A stretch of 64,000 bases of DNA from JAXGPL01 sp040766985 (GCA_040766985.1 JAXGPL010000002.1:124001-188000); one strand, 5' to 3'. Shown: positions 55,415-64,000, counted from the stretch's first letter. A program made the numbers and translations. Notes: generated by a model from the sequence alone, not told the origin.

Positions 55415-56824
55415 CTATGCCTTGGATTGGGCGGCGATACGGGGACTAGCTTTGGTTTTGCGGGTTAATCGGTCCATGCGGCGGTCGAGCTCGCGGCGGC
55501 GCGCCTCGCCCACACGAAGCGCTTTTTCGGCGCGCAGCACCCATGCCAGCGCACGGGCGGGGTCGCGTCTGCGGTGCTCATTGTACTTTGCCAGCTCTAC
55601 CATTGCAGCAAACCTGTGCTCCGGGGACACTGCCGTCTCGGCGAGCGCCAGCCACAATGCTTCGGCGTCGTCGTACCTGCCGCGGCGCTTATTGATGGCA
55701 GCCAGACGGAGCCTGGCGAGGTCCGCCCCCGGCCCCTCAAGTCCGACCGCCAGTGCCTTGTCGTAGCACACCGTGCTGAGGTCGGCGGCGGCATCATCCG
55801 CGGCGCCTGGGGCCGTCCCGGTACCTGCCCCGGCGGTCGCCTCTGTGCAGCGGCGTTGCGGCCGGGTCCGGCCGCCGGCGCGTTCGAATGCCCTGCCCAG
55901 GGAAACCAGATCCAAGGGGTCGTCCTCCAGCGCCAGCAGCGGATCGCGGTGCAGGCAGGCGAGGCGGCCGGCCAGGGTGACCAGGGAGAGGACGTCCAGG
56001 GCGTTGTGGTCGAACACCGGCAGAAGACACCTGCCGTCGCCGGTCCGGAGGTAGTCGGTGTATAGCTGCGGGATCAACCAGCCCGGGACGTCATCCCAAC
56101 GCCTGACGCCGAGGACCCGCTCTTCGAGGTGCGCAAGGCGGCAGGATTCAAGACGCAGGCGCCAGACGCGCCTTGACCCGGAGAGCAGGTCAAGATGGTC
56201 GTCCGGAAACGGCGGCCGCTGCCGTGCCATGATGTAGCGCGTCTCAAGCAGTGGGATATCGAAGGCTTTGCCGTTGAAGCTGACCACGACTTCGCTCGCC
56301 CGGGCGCGCGCGGCGAGTTGCGCCAGCACCGCGGGTTCTTCGTCTGGCGAACGCATCAGGTACTGCACGAGTTCCAGACGACCGGACTCAAACCACGCCG
56401 CGCCGACAAGGAAGGCCAGTGTGCCGGTGCCGCCCGCGAGTCCGGTGGTTTCCACGTCGATAAAGATGGCCCCTTTGAGGCTCGGCGAGGTGATTGCGGA
56501 AGGGTAGGCCAGCCTCTCTAGCTCGGGGAGCCGGGCTTCGAGCGCTATCGCCAGCGGCCAGCGCCCGTGCCGGTGGTCGAGGTCGAGCACGCTGTCGCGC
56601 ACAAAGCAGGCCTTGCCCGCCGCGCGGATCTCCTGGCCGGTTACGAGGCGTTCGATCGGCACCGGGCCGTCGCCGGCCTCATCGTGCCCTGCGGTACCGC
56701 CGGCCGCTCCAACGATGTCGCGGGCGAGGTTGACCGGGCGACGTGTCCGCTCCCGCTCCGCGGCTTCCTCGGCTAGCCTGCGCAGACGCTCGATCCTGGC
56801 CGCGAAGTCCTCGTCAGGCACCAC
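55415..56824 (-). CDS. mrfB: MrfB/YprB RNase H-like exonuclease with TPR tail
   Basis: This is a DEDD-type exonuclease, partner of the MrfA helicase in mitomycin-damage repair in Bacillus. The 469-residue product has ExoI IFIDVETTGLAGGTGT (Asp, Glu), ExoII around VVSFNGKAFDIPLLETR, and ExoIII FDHNALDVLSLV. A C-terminal TPR-like helical region follows (KALAVGLEG, RGRYDDAEALWLALAET, DPARALAWVLRAEKAL). Its GTG start overlaps the mrfA stop by 11 bases, so the two proteins are coupled. Confidence 0.88.
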   Translation of the reverse strand: MVPDEDFAARIERLRRLAEEAAERERTRRPVNLARDIVGAAGGTAGHDEAGDGPVPIERLVTGQEIRAAGKACFVRDSVLDLDHRHGRWPLAIALEARLPELERLAYPSAITSPSLKGAIFIDVETTGLAGGTGTLAFLVGAAWFESGRLELVQYLMRSPDEEPAVLAQLAARARASEVVVSFNGKAFDIPLLETRYIMARQRPPFPDDHLDLLSGSRRVWRLRLESCRLAHLEERVLGVRRWDDVPGWLIPQLYTDYLRTGDGRCLLPVFDHNALDVLSLVTLAGRLACLHRDPLLALEDDPLDLVSLGRAFERAGGRTRPQRRCTEATAGAGTGTAPGAADDAAADLSTVCYDKALAVGLEGPGADLARLRLAAINKRRGRYDDAEALWLALAETAVSPEHRFAAMVELAKYNEHRRRDPARALAWVLRAEKALRVGEARRRELDRRMDRLTRKTKASPRIAAQSKA

Positions 56825-59126
56825 CGAGGGCCTCCCGCAGGAGCTTCATTGCCGAGGCCTTGCCGCCCGTCCCGACTTCAACGGCCGAGCCGACGCACGA
56901 CGGGCACCCGTCCGCGCACGGGCACTGCTCGATCAGTTCGAGGCTCGCCCGGAGCAGTTGCGGGCAGAGCGAAAACGCGCGCTCCGACAGCCCGATGCCG
57001 CCTGGATACCGGTCATACAGAAAGACCGTCGGCAGCTTGGTGTGCGGGCTTTTGACCTCGATCGCCGTCCCGAGGTCGCCCGCGTCGGACATCAGGTGGA
57101 TTGCGGCCACCTGGTGGAGCACCGCGGCTACGCCGACCAGTGCGCCCTGCAGATCGCCCTCCGCCGGGCCTGAGCCGCCGAACCGGTTATGCGTTGCAGG
57201 GTCGTACTGCGGCTGGCCGAAGGCCAGCCAGAACGCCGCCGTGTGCATCGACTGCTCAGGCAGGTGGATCTGGCCCCAGCCGATGTTCTCATGCGTGTGA
57301 AACCGGATCTTCTTGTAGATCGTTGCCAGTGCCCGCACCTCGACCTCGCCCAGGCCGCTCCGGGCCGCCGACGCCGGGCCCGGGGAACCCTGCTCGAACT
57401 CGTCGAGGACCGTCAGCTTGACCGCGAGCTCGGCATCCGTATAGTGCTCGACTTCCACGCGGCGGACGTAGGCCTTGGCCTCATCCCAGTCCAGACGGTC
57501 GACGTGGTACTGGCGGCCTTCATGGATGTAGATCGCGTCTTCGTGCAGGAGGGTCGGGACGGAAAAACGGTCGATCTCGCCGAGCACCCTCGGCTTGGGT
57601 TCGGTGTTATCGATGACCACAAAGTTGTCGGTCGCCGCCGAACGCAGGCTGATCGCCTCAGCCGGAAATGCGTCGGCCATCCAGTAGTAGCGGTCCTGCG
57701 TGCGGTGGATCAGGCCCTGGCCGGCGAGGTAAGCGAGGTGGGCTGCGGTCTCGGCCGCCGAGGCTAGAAACGGCTCGCCGGTCTCAAACGGAAGCTCGAA
57801 GGCCGCACACTTGAGGTGATTCACGGCGATCAGCGGGTTGTCCGGGTTGACCAGGCCGTGCTCCGGCGAGCTGCCGAAAAAGTAGTCGGGGTGGGTGACC
57901 ATGAACTGGTTGAGCGGGCTCGAATCGGCGACCAGAACCGCCAGCGACTGCCCCGAGCGCCTGCCGGCGCGCCCCGCCTGCTGCCAGGACGATGCGATGC
58001 TGCCGGGGTACCCCGCCATGATGCAGGCGTCAAGCTGGCCGATGTCCACCCCTAGCTCGAGTGCGTTGGTCGCTACGACACCGGTGACTTCGCCGCTTCG
58101 GAGGCCGCTCTCGATTTCGCGCCGCTCGCCCGGGAGATACCCGCCCCGGTAACCGCGGATCCGCCCCTTGCGACCCGGTAGCGAGCGTTCGGTCTGCTGA
58201 AGGTAACTCAGGAGCACCTCGCAGGCCAGGCGCGAACGGGTGAAGACGATCGTCGGCACACCGTGCCCCAGGGAAGCCGCCGCGAGCGTCTTGGCTTCGA
58301 GCAGGTAGCTCCGCCGGATGCCGAGTTGCGGGTTGACCACCGGCGGGTTGTACAGCACGAAATGTTTGCGAGCCGTGGGGGCGCCGTTATCGTCAACTAC
58401 GGCGACGTCTTCACCGGTGAGGCGGCGCGCGAGTTCGCCGGGGTTGGCGATCGTCGCCGAACACAGGATGAACTGCGGCCTTTGTCCGTAAAATGCCGCC
58501 ACGCGCTTGAGGCGCCGGATCACGTTGGCGACATGGCTCCCGAAGACGCCCCGGTACCCGTGCATCTCATCGATTACGACGTACCTGAGGTTCTCGAACA
58601 GCCGGACCCATTTGGTGTGGTGAGGCAGAATCCCTGTGTGCAACATGTCGGGGTTGGTAACCACGATGTGCCCCGCGGAACGGATGGCTCGCCGGGCCGA
58701 AGCCGGCGTGTCCCCGTCGTAGGTGAACGTCTTGATGTCGACGCCCATCGCCTGAACCAGGCCGTCGATGCCGGCAAGCTGGTCCTGGGAGAGGGCTTTG
58801 GTCGGGAACATATACAGCGCGCGGCTAGCCGGGTCGTCGAGCAGACTTGCGACTACCGGTAGGTTGTAGCAGACGGTTTTGCCGCTCGCCGTAGGGGTGA
58901 CGATGACGACGTGGCGGCCGGAACGGACCAGATCGGCGGCTTGACGCTGGTGTGTGTAGAGCCTGGTAATACCCCTTTGCGCCAGCGCCTCACGCAGCCT
59001 GCCAGGCACCCAGTCCGGGAAGCCGGCATGCCTCGCCGGACGCGGCGGGATCTCGCGCCATGCGCATATGCGGTCGCCAAGTTGGTTGCGCAACGTGTCG
59101 AGCACCTGATCCAGTGGGGACGGCAT
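56814..59126 (-). CDS. mrfA: MrfA/YprA DEXH-box helicase with zinc-binding MZB domain
   Basis: This superfamily 2 helicase repairs mitomycin-type DNA damage independently of nucleotide excision repair in Bacillus. The 770-residue product has YTHQRQAADLVRSGRHVVIV, Walker A TPTASGKT, the DEMH box in YVVIDEMHGYRG, motif III CSATIANP, motif V VVATNALELGVDIGQ and motif VI QQAGRAGRRSG. The C-terminal MZB zinc domain has four Cys in CPCADGCPSC plus upstream YDRYPGGIGLSE. ATG 59126 follows GGAAGGGAG. A promoter with a LexA-like box lies 67-96 bases upstream. Confidence 0.93.
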   Translation of the reverse strand: MPSPLDQVLDTLRNQLGDRICAWREIPPRPARHAGFPDWVPGRLREALAQRGITRLYTHQRQAADLVRSGRHVVIVTPTASGKTVCYNLPVVASLLDDPASRALYMFPTKALSQDQLAGIDGLVQAMGVDIKTFTYDGDTPASARRAIRSAGHIVVTNPDMLHTGILPHHTKWVRLFENLRYVVIDEMHGYRGVFGSHVANVIRRLKRVAAFYGQRPQFILCSATIANPGELARRLTGEDVAVVDDNGAPTARKHFVLYNPPVVNPQLGIRRSYLLEAKTLAAASLGHGVPTIVFTRSRLACEVLLSYLQQTERSLPGRKGRIRGYRGGYLPGERREIESGLRSGEVTGVVATNALELGVDIGQLDACIMAGYPGSIASSWQQAGRAGRRSGQSLAVLVADSSPLNQFMVTHPDYFFGSSPEHGLVNPDNPLIAVNHLKCAAFELPFETGEPFLASAAETAAHLAYLAGQGLIHRTQDRYYWMADAFPAEAISLRSAATDNFVVIDNTEPKPRVLGEIDRFSVPTLLHEDAIYIHEGRQYHVDRLDWDEAKAYVRRVEVEHYTDAELAVKLTVLDEFEQGSPGPASAARSGLGEVEVRALATIYKKIRFHTHENIGWGQIHLPEQSMHTAAFWLAFGQPQYDPATHNRFGGSGPAEGDLQGALVGVAAVLHQVAAIHLMSDAGDLGTAIEVKSPHTKLPTVFLYDRYPGGIGLSERAFSLCPQLLRASLELIEQCPCADGCPSCVGSAVEVGTGGKASAMKLLREALGGA

Positions 59127-59192
59127 CGGGCGTGGCTCCCTTCCGCGGCAGGGGGTCTGGACCCAGGCGTCCTGAACCTGCCTGGTAAGGTC

Positions 59193-59222
59193 ATGTTACC
59201 ACGAACATATGTTTTCCTTCAA
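59193..59222 (-). promoter_or_regulatory. mrfA promoter with a LexA-like (SOS) box in the spacer
   Basis: On the minus strand TTGAAG (59222-59217) and TAACAT (59198-59193) are 18 bases apart. Between them lies a palindrome whose plus-strand form is CGAACATATGTTTT (59202-59215). It matches 13 of 14 positions of the Gram-positive LexA/DinR consensus CGAACRNRYGTTYC. A repressor bound there would cover the spacer and block polymerase. Confidence 0.65.
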
Positions 59223-59344
59223 CGCCCCGGAGGGGTATCGGAGGAGGGCCCAGGGGCAGGAAAGCCATGCCGGGACGCGAAACATGCACGGAATGATGTG
59301 GAAGTGCCGGTCACGGCAATAGCCGGCAAACTGGGGGTTCTGCA

Positions 59345-60142
59345 TTGCCGATCGCTCGGCAAGACGCCATCATACTTGATGGCGGCGTTGATATCCTGGC
59401 GTTCGGTCCGCATCCTGATGACGTGGAGATCGGGGCGGGCGCCACGCTGGCCATGGAATGCCACGGCCGGGGTACAGCAGTGGTCATCTGCGACCTGACC
59501 GCCGGCGAGATGGGGACCAACGGAGATGTCCGCACGAGGGCGACCGAAGCCGCTGCCGCGGCATCGATCCTCGGCGCACGGGCGAGGGTATGCCTCGGCC
59601 TGCCAGATGCGAGCCTGGATGAAGCAGCCGGGGCGGCCTCCCGGATCGCCGCGGCCATTCGCTGGCTCCGGCCTCGCCTGGTGATGGCGCCGTGGGGCGA
59701 CGGCGACCGCCATCCCGACCATCGCGCGGGCCACGATCTCGTCAGGCGCGGGATATTCCTGGCCGGCCTGGCAAAGCACGAAACCGGCGGTCTTGAAGCG
59801 ATCACCGGCGGAGCGCGGCCACCGGCCGGGGCGGAGTTTGAGCCGTTCCGTCCCGAACTCGTCTTTTACTACCTCATCAACAGCCCCGCGGCCCCGCAGG
59901 TGCTGATCGACGTCGAGGGGTACTACCACAAGAAAAGGCAGGCTCTCGCGGCGTTCGACAGCCAGTTCGGCCGGCGCGGGCGGCCTTCGCCGACACCGCT
60001 CAACGACGGGATCTACCTCCCGGGCGTGGAAGGGCGCGACGCCTCGTTCGGCCGTCACGCGGGCGTGGGGTTTGCCGAGGGCTTCATCGGCGAGCGGTTC
60101 ACCTGCCTTAAAAGCCTGCTTGAGATATCGTCGTGCCGGTGA
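59345..60142 (+). CDS. bshB1: Bacillithiol-type N-acetylglucosaminyl-malate deacetylase (PIG-L family)
   Basis: This zinc deacetylase of the LmbE/PIG-L family removes the acetyl group from GlcNAc-malate in bacillithiol synthesis. The 265-residue product has the zinc motif AFGPHPDDVEIGAGATL, the TAGEMGTNGD loop typical of BshB1, PDASLD, and the second His motif GDRHPDHRAGHDLV. TTG 59345 is the likely start after GGGGG. The end reads FGRHAGVGFAEGFIGERF, as in BshB1. bshA begins 25 bases downstream, so the two form the core bacillithiol operon. bshC is not in the window. Confidence 0.92.
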   Translation: MPIARQDAIILDGGVDILAFGPHPDDVEIGAGATLAMECHGRGTAVVICDLTAGEMGTNGDVRTRATEAAAAASILGARARVCLGLPDASLDEAAGAASRIAAAIRWLRPRLVMAPWGDGDRHPDHRAGHDLVRRGIFLAGLAKHETGGLEAITGGARPPAGAEFEPFRPELVFYYLINSPAAPQVLIDVEGYYHKKRQALAAFDSQFGRRGRPSPTPLNDGIYLPGVEGRDASFGRHAGVGFAEGFIGERFTCLKSLLEISSCR

Positions 60143-60167
60143 CGCCGGTGGACAGGGAGCGATCGGG

Positions 60168-61298
60168 GTGCGGATTGGGATAACCTGTTACCCATCTTTC
60201 GGCGGCAGCGGCGTGCTCGCCACAGAGCTCGGCCGAGAACTTGCAAGGCGCGGGCACACGGTGCATTTCATCACCTACGACGCCCCGTTTCGCCTGGCCG
60301 CCTACACGCCCAACGTGGTCTTCCACCAAGTCGACGTGCCCAGTTACCCGCTCTTCCGGTACCCGCCGTACCTCCTTGCCCTGACCAACAAGATGGTCGA
60401 GGTCGCGCGATTCTGCCGCCTTGAGATCCTCCACGTCCACTACGCGATCCCGCATGCGACAAGCGCGGTGCTTGCCAGGCAGGTAATCGGCGACAAAGGG
60501 CCGCGCGTGGTGACGACATTGCACGGGACGGACGTCAGCCTGCTCGGAAGCGATCCGGGGTTCTATGAACTGCTGACCTGGTCGATCAACACGAGCGACG
60601 GCGTTACGGCGGTTTCGGGCGCCCTTGCCGAGGAAACCAAGATCCGCCTGCCCGTCCGGCGAGACATCGAAGTAATCCATAACTTCGTTGACTGTCAGGT
60701 CTACGCGCGGCGTCCGTGTGAGTCGTTCTTGCAGCAGATCGGCGGGGACGACATGCTGATCGGACACGTGTCCAACTTCCGCCCGGTCAAGCGCCCGCGG
60801 GAAGTTATCCGCATCTTCGCGGGCGTGGCCAAGGCGATGCCGGCGCGGCTGGTGCTGGTCGGGGAGGGGCCCGAACTCGGGGGCGTGAGGGATCTTGCCC
60901 GCCAACTCGGGGTCGCCGACCGGGTGCACTTTGCCGGCAGCCAGGAACAGGTGGCGGGCATTCTGTCGTGCCTCGACCTTTTTCTTCTGCCATCGGAGCA
61001 GGAGAGCTTTGGCCTTGCCGGGCTGGAGGCGATGGCGTGCGGCACGCCGGTGCTCGCCTACCGGGTCGGCGGGCTGCCGGAGGTAATCGCGGATGGGGAG
61101 GGCGGTTTCCTCTTGCCGGCCGGTGATGTAGGGGGTATGACGGAAAAGGACATCGAACTTCTGTCAACGCCTCGCCTTTGGCAGGCGGTAAGCGACGCGG
61201 GGGTGTCGCGGGCGCGGGCCCTGTTCTCGGCCGAACGGATTGTCCCCCGCTACGAGGAATACTACGCCCGCGTGAGCGAAGGAGCACCTCGGAGGTGA
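60168..61298 (+). CDS. bshA: N-acetyl-alpha-D-glucosaminyl L-malate synthase BshA
   Basis: This GT4 glycosyltransferase joins GlcNAc from UDP-GlcNAc to L-malate, the first step of bacillithiol synthesis. From GTG 60168 the product is 376 residues, beginning RIGITCYPSFGGSGVLATEL, a very characteristic BshA start. Further motifs are HYAIPHATSAVLARQ, TTLHGTDVSLLGSDP, SNFRPVKRP, the nucleotide-sugar Glu pair region PSEQESFGLAGLEAMACGTP and YRVGGLPEVI. The gene is intact. A DUF483-like gene starts five bases downstream. Confidence 0.94.
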   Translation: MRIGITCYPSFGGSGVLATELGRELARRGHTVHFITYDAPFRLAAYTPNVVFHQVDVPSYPLFRYPPYLLALTNKMVEVARFCRLEILHVHYAIPHATSAVLARQVIGDKGPRVVTTLHGTDVSLLGSDPGFYELLTWSINTSDGVTAVSGALAEETKIRLPVRRDIEVIHNFVDCQVYARRPCESFLQQIGGDDMLIGHVSNFRPVKRPREVIRIFAGVAKAMPARLVLVGEGPELGGVRDLARQLGVADRVHFAGSQEQVAGILSCLDLFLLPSEQESFGLAGLEAMACGTPVLAYRVGGLPEVIADGEGGFLLPAGDVGGMTEKDIELLSTPRLWQAVSDAGVSRARALFSAERIVPRYEEYYARVSEGAPRR

Positions 61299-61303
61299 GC
61301 ATC

Positions 61304-62248
61304 ATGGTCGAACTGTCCCCGGAGCTAAAGGCGCGCATCGACCTCGTCAAGCCGATGGCTGAGGATCTAGTGGCTGAGCGAGGAATCACCGAACTCAGCA
61401 AGACCAACAACTTCCTCCCGGTCTGCCTGGGGTTGCGCCAGCTTGCGTTGACCTACCTGCCTGCCGAGTTCCCCGGCGGCAATCGCATGGGTGAGGCGAT
61501 CGACAGGTACTTCAAGGAGAACTATGTGCCCGGCGAGGCGCCGCGGGCCGGCCTCCTGAACAGGTTCCGACGGCGAGGACCGCACGCCGACCAGGAAGCC
61601 GAACTGCTCGCCAAACGGCGCGTGCTTGAGCAGGCCTATAACGAGATCGCCGCTGGAAGCCCGGCGTATGCCGCCCACCTCGACTGGCTTGACCGGATGA
61701 CCCTAAACCACTATCAGGTCAAACGCCGGCCGTCGCTGCGCGAGATGTTCATCTACCGCGACCGCCGGGTCAAAGACCGCGTCGTGGAGCTCGAAGACAT
61801 TGCCGAGAAGGCCCGCCAACGCGTCGCGGAGGGTCCGGGGGACAGGGCCCCGCTTGAGTACGTCTACGCCAACGAGTTCGACCCCAAATACCTGCGCGGC
61901 CTTGGCGAGATGCTTGGTTACCCAGCGTGCTGCGTTGAGCGGTACGTCGAGGACCGGATGAAGGGGCAGAACGTCGAGCAGCGCGCCTGGGAGCAGGTTC
62001 ACCGGATGCAGTCGGATGGTAAGTCGGTCGACATCCACGCCTACTACGTCAAAGACTTCTTCCCCTGCACCCCAGACTGCGAGGCGGCACGGGCGCAGGG
62101 CGAGTTGTGGGAGGCGGCCTACGAAGCACTCTCGCCGGATCTCCGCGATATGTACGTCGGCGCAATGTACCAGTGCTTCGAACTTGTCCAGAATTACCCC
62201 GTCCTGATCACCCAACATAGACAGAGGCTGGAGCAGGGCCGCAGTTGA
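61304..62248 (+). CDS. DUF483-like protein of unknown function
   Basis: This is a 314-residue soluble protein. ATG 61304 follows CGGAGGTGA at 5-6 bases. The striking segment is MLGYPACCVERYVEDRM (about residues 204-220), with a Cys pair, followed by HAYYVKDFFPCTPDCEAARA (about residues 245-264) with two more Cys. These resemble the DUF483 family, known mostly from archaea. Four closely placed Cys could bind a metal or cluster. The N-terminal 190 residues are helical and charged. It is five bases after bshA and 13 bases before rimO, so probably cotranscribed. No function is assigned. Confidence 0.75.
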   Translation: MVELSPELKARIDLVKPMAEDLVAERGITELSKTNNFLPVCLGLRQLALTYLPAEFPGGNRMGEAIDRYFKENYVPGEAPRAGLLNRFRRRGPHADQEAELLAKRRVLEQAYNEIAAGSPAYAAHLDWLDRMTLNHYQVKRRPSLREMFIYRDRRVKDRVVELEDIAEKARQRVAEGPGDRAPLEYVYANEFDPKYLRGLGEMLGYPACCVERYVEDRMKGQNVEQRAWEQVHRMQSDGKSVDIHAYYVKDFFPCTPDCEAARAQGELWEAAYEALSPDLRDMYVGAMYQCFELVQNYPVLITQHRQRLEQGRS

Positions 62249-62261
62249 CGCTGCGGGGGCG

Positions 62262-63680
62262 ATGAGGGTTTGCCTGGTTTCGCTGGGCTGTCCCAAGAAC
62301 CTTGTTGACGGGGAGACCATTCTCGGGCAATTGGGTTTGGCAGGGCATGAGATTGCGGCCACGCCGGACCTCGCGGACGTGGTCATTGTCAATACCTGCG
62401 GTTTCATACGCGATGCGCAGCGCGAATCGATTGATACGATCCTTGAGATGGCCCGCAAAAAGAGCGAGGGCCGCCTCCTCCGGGTTTTGGCCACGGGGTG
62501 CCTGGCGCAAAGATCCGGCGCCGAGTTGCTCGCGGAAATCCCGGAACTCGACGGCGCAGTGGGGACTGGCGGCATCGGGGCCATCGCGGACGTCCTTGCT
62601 GCGGTGGCCGCCGGCGAACGCGTGCTGTCCTCCGGCCCGCCCGGGTTTCTTCCGGAGGGTGTCGCACCGCGCCTTCTCGTCACCCGCCCATGGACCGCGT
62701 ACCTAAAGATCAGCGAGGGCTGCGACAACCGCTGCGCCTATTGCGTGATCCCCGATCTGCGGGGGCCGCATCGCAGCCGCCCCGCGGCCCATATCCGGAC
62801 AGAACTGGAGCAACTCGTTGCGGCCGGCGTCCGCGAAGTCACACTGGTCGGCCAGGACCTCACCCGGTGGGGAGGCGACCTCCCCGGCCGGCCGGTCCTC
62901 GCGGACCTGCTCGAACAACTGGACATCGCCCAGGGGCCACGATGGCTCAGGCTGCATTACCTCCACCCGGCCAGGGTCGACGACCGTCTGCTGGAGACGA
63001 TCGCCCGGCTAAAGTCCGTCTGCAATTACCTCGACCTTCCGATGCAGCACGGGTCAAGCCGCATCCTGGCCGCCATGCGGCGCGGCACGACCCCGGACGA
63101 CTTGCTCCGCCTTGCCGGCCGGGCGCGCGAGACGATCCCGGGCGTGGCGATCCGCACGTCGTTCATCGCGGGTTTCCCAGGCGAAACCGAGGCCGACTTC
63201 GAGCAACTGCTGAGGCTGATGAGGCGGGTTTCGGCGGACTGGGCCGGTGTATTCTCGTACTCGCGCGAGGAGGGCACTCCCGCTGCGGAGATGCCGGACC
63301 AGGTGCCCGCGCGCCTCAAGATCCGGCGGCGTGCGCTCGCGATGGCGCTGCAGCGCAGGGTTTCCAGGCGTCAGGCGAGCAGGCTTCTTGGGCAGCACCT
63401 CCCGGTCTTGGTGGAGACGCCCCGGCAGGAGGTGCGGTTGCCCGACGGCATGCCGGCCATGGCAGTCGGCGGGCGCTCGTACCGCGAGGCGCCGGATGTT
63501 GACGGACAGGTTTGGCTGCGGATTGCCCCGGGCAACGAGGCGCCCGAGGCAGGCTCATTTGTCACCGCCAGGCCCTTTGCCAACGGGCCGTACGACATCT
63601 TCGCGGACATCGTACCGGATGGCGACGCAGGGTTCGGTCCGAGCCATTTCAGCCAGAAATCATCGCCAGCGCCACAGTAA
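62262..63680 (+). CDS. rimO: Ribosomal protein S12 methylthiotransferase RimO
   Basis: This radical SAM enzyme methylthiolates an Asp of ribosomal protein S12. The 472-residue product has the N-terminal MTTase domain with three cluster Cys (SLGCPKNLVDGE; VNTCGFIRDAQ; LATGCLAQR), the radical-SAM motif GCDNRCAYCVIPDLRG, LRLHYLHPARV, DLPMQHGSSRILAAMRRG and TSFIAGFPGETEADF, and a C-terminal TRAM domain. The tail after YDIFADIVPDG is about 20 residues longer than usual, so a stop may have been read through because of an indel. ATG 62262 lies 13 bases after the DUF483-like gene. Confidence 0.92.
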   Translation: MRVCLVSLGCPKNLVDGETILGQLGLAGHEIAATPDLADVVIVNTCGFIRDAQRESIDTILEMARKKSEGRLLRVLATGCLAQRSGAELLAEIPELDGAVGTGGIGAIADVLAAVAAGERVLSSGPPGFLPEGVAPRLLVTRPWTAYLKISEGCDNRCAYCVIPDLRGPHRSRPAAHIRTELEQLVAAGVREVTLVGQDLTRWGGDLPGRPVLADLLEQLDIAQGPRWLRLHYLHPARVDDRLLETIARLKSVCNYLDLPMQHGSSRILAAMRRGTTPDDLLRLAGRARETIPGVAIRTSFIAGFPGETEADFEQLLRLMRRVSADWAGVFSYSREEGTPAAEMPDQVPARLKIRRRALAMALQRRVSRRQASRLLGQHLPVLVETPRQEVRLPDGMPAMAVGGRSYREAPDVDGQVWLRIAPGNEAPEAGSFVTARPFANGPYDIFADIVPDGDAGFGPSHFSQKSSPAPQ

Positions 63681-63739
63681 AACCTTCCTCGCACAGCGTG
63701 GTCAAGCAGGCAGGAAACCTTTACATAACTCCAGAAGTT

Positions 63740-63769
63740 TGGCCTTAAGCTGCCCGTAACGTTATACTT
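63740..63769 (+). promoter_or_regulatory. Possible promoter before the last gene
   Basis: TTGGCC (63740-63745) and TATACT (63764-63769) are 18 bases apart, 53 bases before GTG 63822. The -10 has five of six consensus bases. The surrounding 140 bases after rimO hold nothing else recognisable. Confidence 0.45.
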
Positions 63770-63821
63770 ATGTCACCATCATACACACATACCACTTGCC
63801 TGGCTCGGCAATCGCGGGGAG

Positions 63822-64000
63822 GTGCCCACTCTGGGCTTGGGACAGATCGATCCGAAGAAGATCGGCGCCATCGCTCTGCTGACGCTTGCGTTGCTGATCG
63901 CCGGAAACGGCGCCTATTCCTACTGGACGGTCGACCGCCCTGTGGCCGAACTGCTCGGCAACCAGGCGGCCGTTGATTCGTACGAAATCGTCCGGCGGGC
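63822..64000 (+). CDS. N-terminus of an unrecognised membrane-anchored protein, cut by the window edge
   Basis: From GTG 63822 (or TTG 63837) the frame reads VPTLGLGQIDPKKIG, a membrane helix AIALLTLALLIAGNGAYSYW, then TVDRPVAELLGNQAAVDSYE and continues past the window edge. An N-terminal single anchor followed by an extracytoplasmic domain is the likely topology. I do not recognise the family. GGGGAGG at 63816-63822 is close to the GTG, so TTG 63837 is also possible. Confidence 0.55.
   Translation, partial: MPTLGLGQIDPKKIGAIALLTLALLIAGNGAYSYWTVDRPVAELLGNQAAVDSYEIVRR

Overview
The window is high-GC DNA with frequent GTG and TTG starts. It carries a conserved chromosomal block of an endospore-forming member of the Firmicutes. 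The supporting markers are codY, a SpoIID-domain protein, both dipicolinate synthase subunits (dpaA/dpaB), an FtsK/SpoIIIE translocase, a PdaB-type deacetylase, bacillithiol genes (bshB, bshA) and a SCIFF ranthipeptide locus. SCIFF peptides are typical of Clostridia, so a high-GC, probably uncultured Clostridia-like spore former is the best guess. No tRNA, rRNA, CRISPR array or insertion sequence was seen.

Layout, left to right. 0-3.5 kb: the codV(xerC)-hslV-hslU-codY cluster. 3.6-8.2 kb: rpsB-tsf-pyrH-frr, a small PASTA-like ORF, uppS and cdsA. 8.2-13 kb: dxr-rseP-ispG-proS, with isoprenoid genes, a site-2 protease and a short archaeal/eukaryote-type prolyl-tRNA synthetase. 13.2-24.1 kb: the rimP-nusA-rnpM-infB-ylxP-rbfA-nrnA-truB-ribF-rpsO-pnp translation and RNA block, opened by a very good sigma-A-like promoter and a leader hairpin. 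24.1-35.9 kb: nfo, a SpoIID-domain gene, an M16 peptidase, dpaA-dpaB-asd-dapG-dapA (lysine/dipicolinate branch), RNase J, tepA and a ylzJ-like gene. 35.9-39.9 kb: a minus-strand accessory group of a guanidino-modifying enzyme, an M20 hydrolase, a SCIFF precursor peptide with its own promoter, and its radical-SAM/SPASM maturase. This group and uppP sit between ylzJ and ftsK, which are usually close together. 41-54.6 kb: ftsK, a UPF0182 membrane protein, a broken amidohydrolase, asnS, a RodZ-like protein with a pentapeptide repeat, a D,D-carboxypeptidase, and an unusual response regulator/kinase pair. 54.6-59.1 kb, minus strand: the mrfA-mrfB DNA-repair pair and pdaB, preceded by a promoter with a LexA-like box in its spacer. 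59.3-64 kb: bshB-bshA, a DUF483-like gene, rimO, and the start of an unrecognised membrane protein.

Many translationally coupled junctions (ATGA, GTGA and TTGA overlaps) show operon organisation. About twenty genes, many normally essential (rpsB, uppS, nusA, infB, rbfA, dapG, dapA, uppP, ftsK), are split by 1-2 base frameshifts, some in homopolymer runs. Long genes in between (hslU, pnp, rnj, mrfA) are intact. This points to consensus errors in a draft assembly rather than biology, so each frameshifted gene is annotated as one locus with approximate breakpoints. Highlights are the SCIFF locus, the LexA-like box before mrfAB, an in-frame TGA followed by a strong hairpin in nrnA, and the class of ProRS at this locus.
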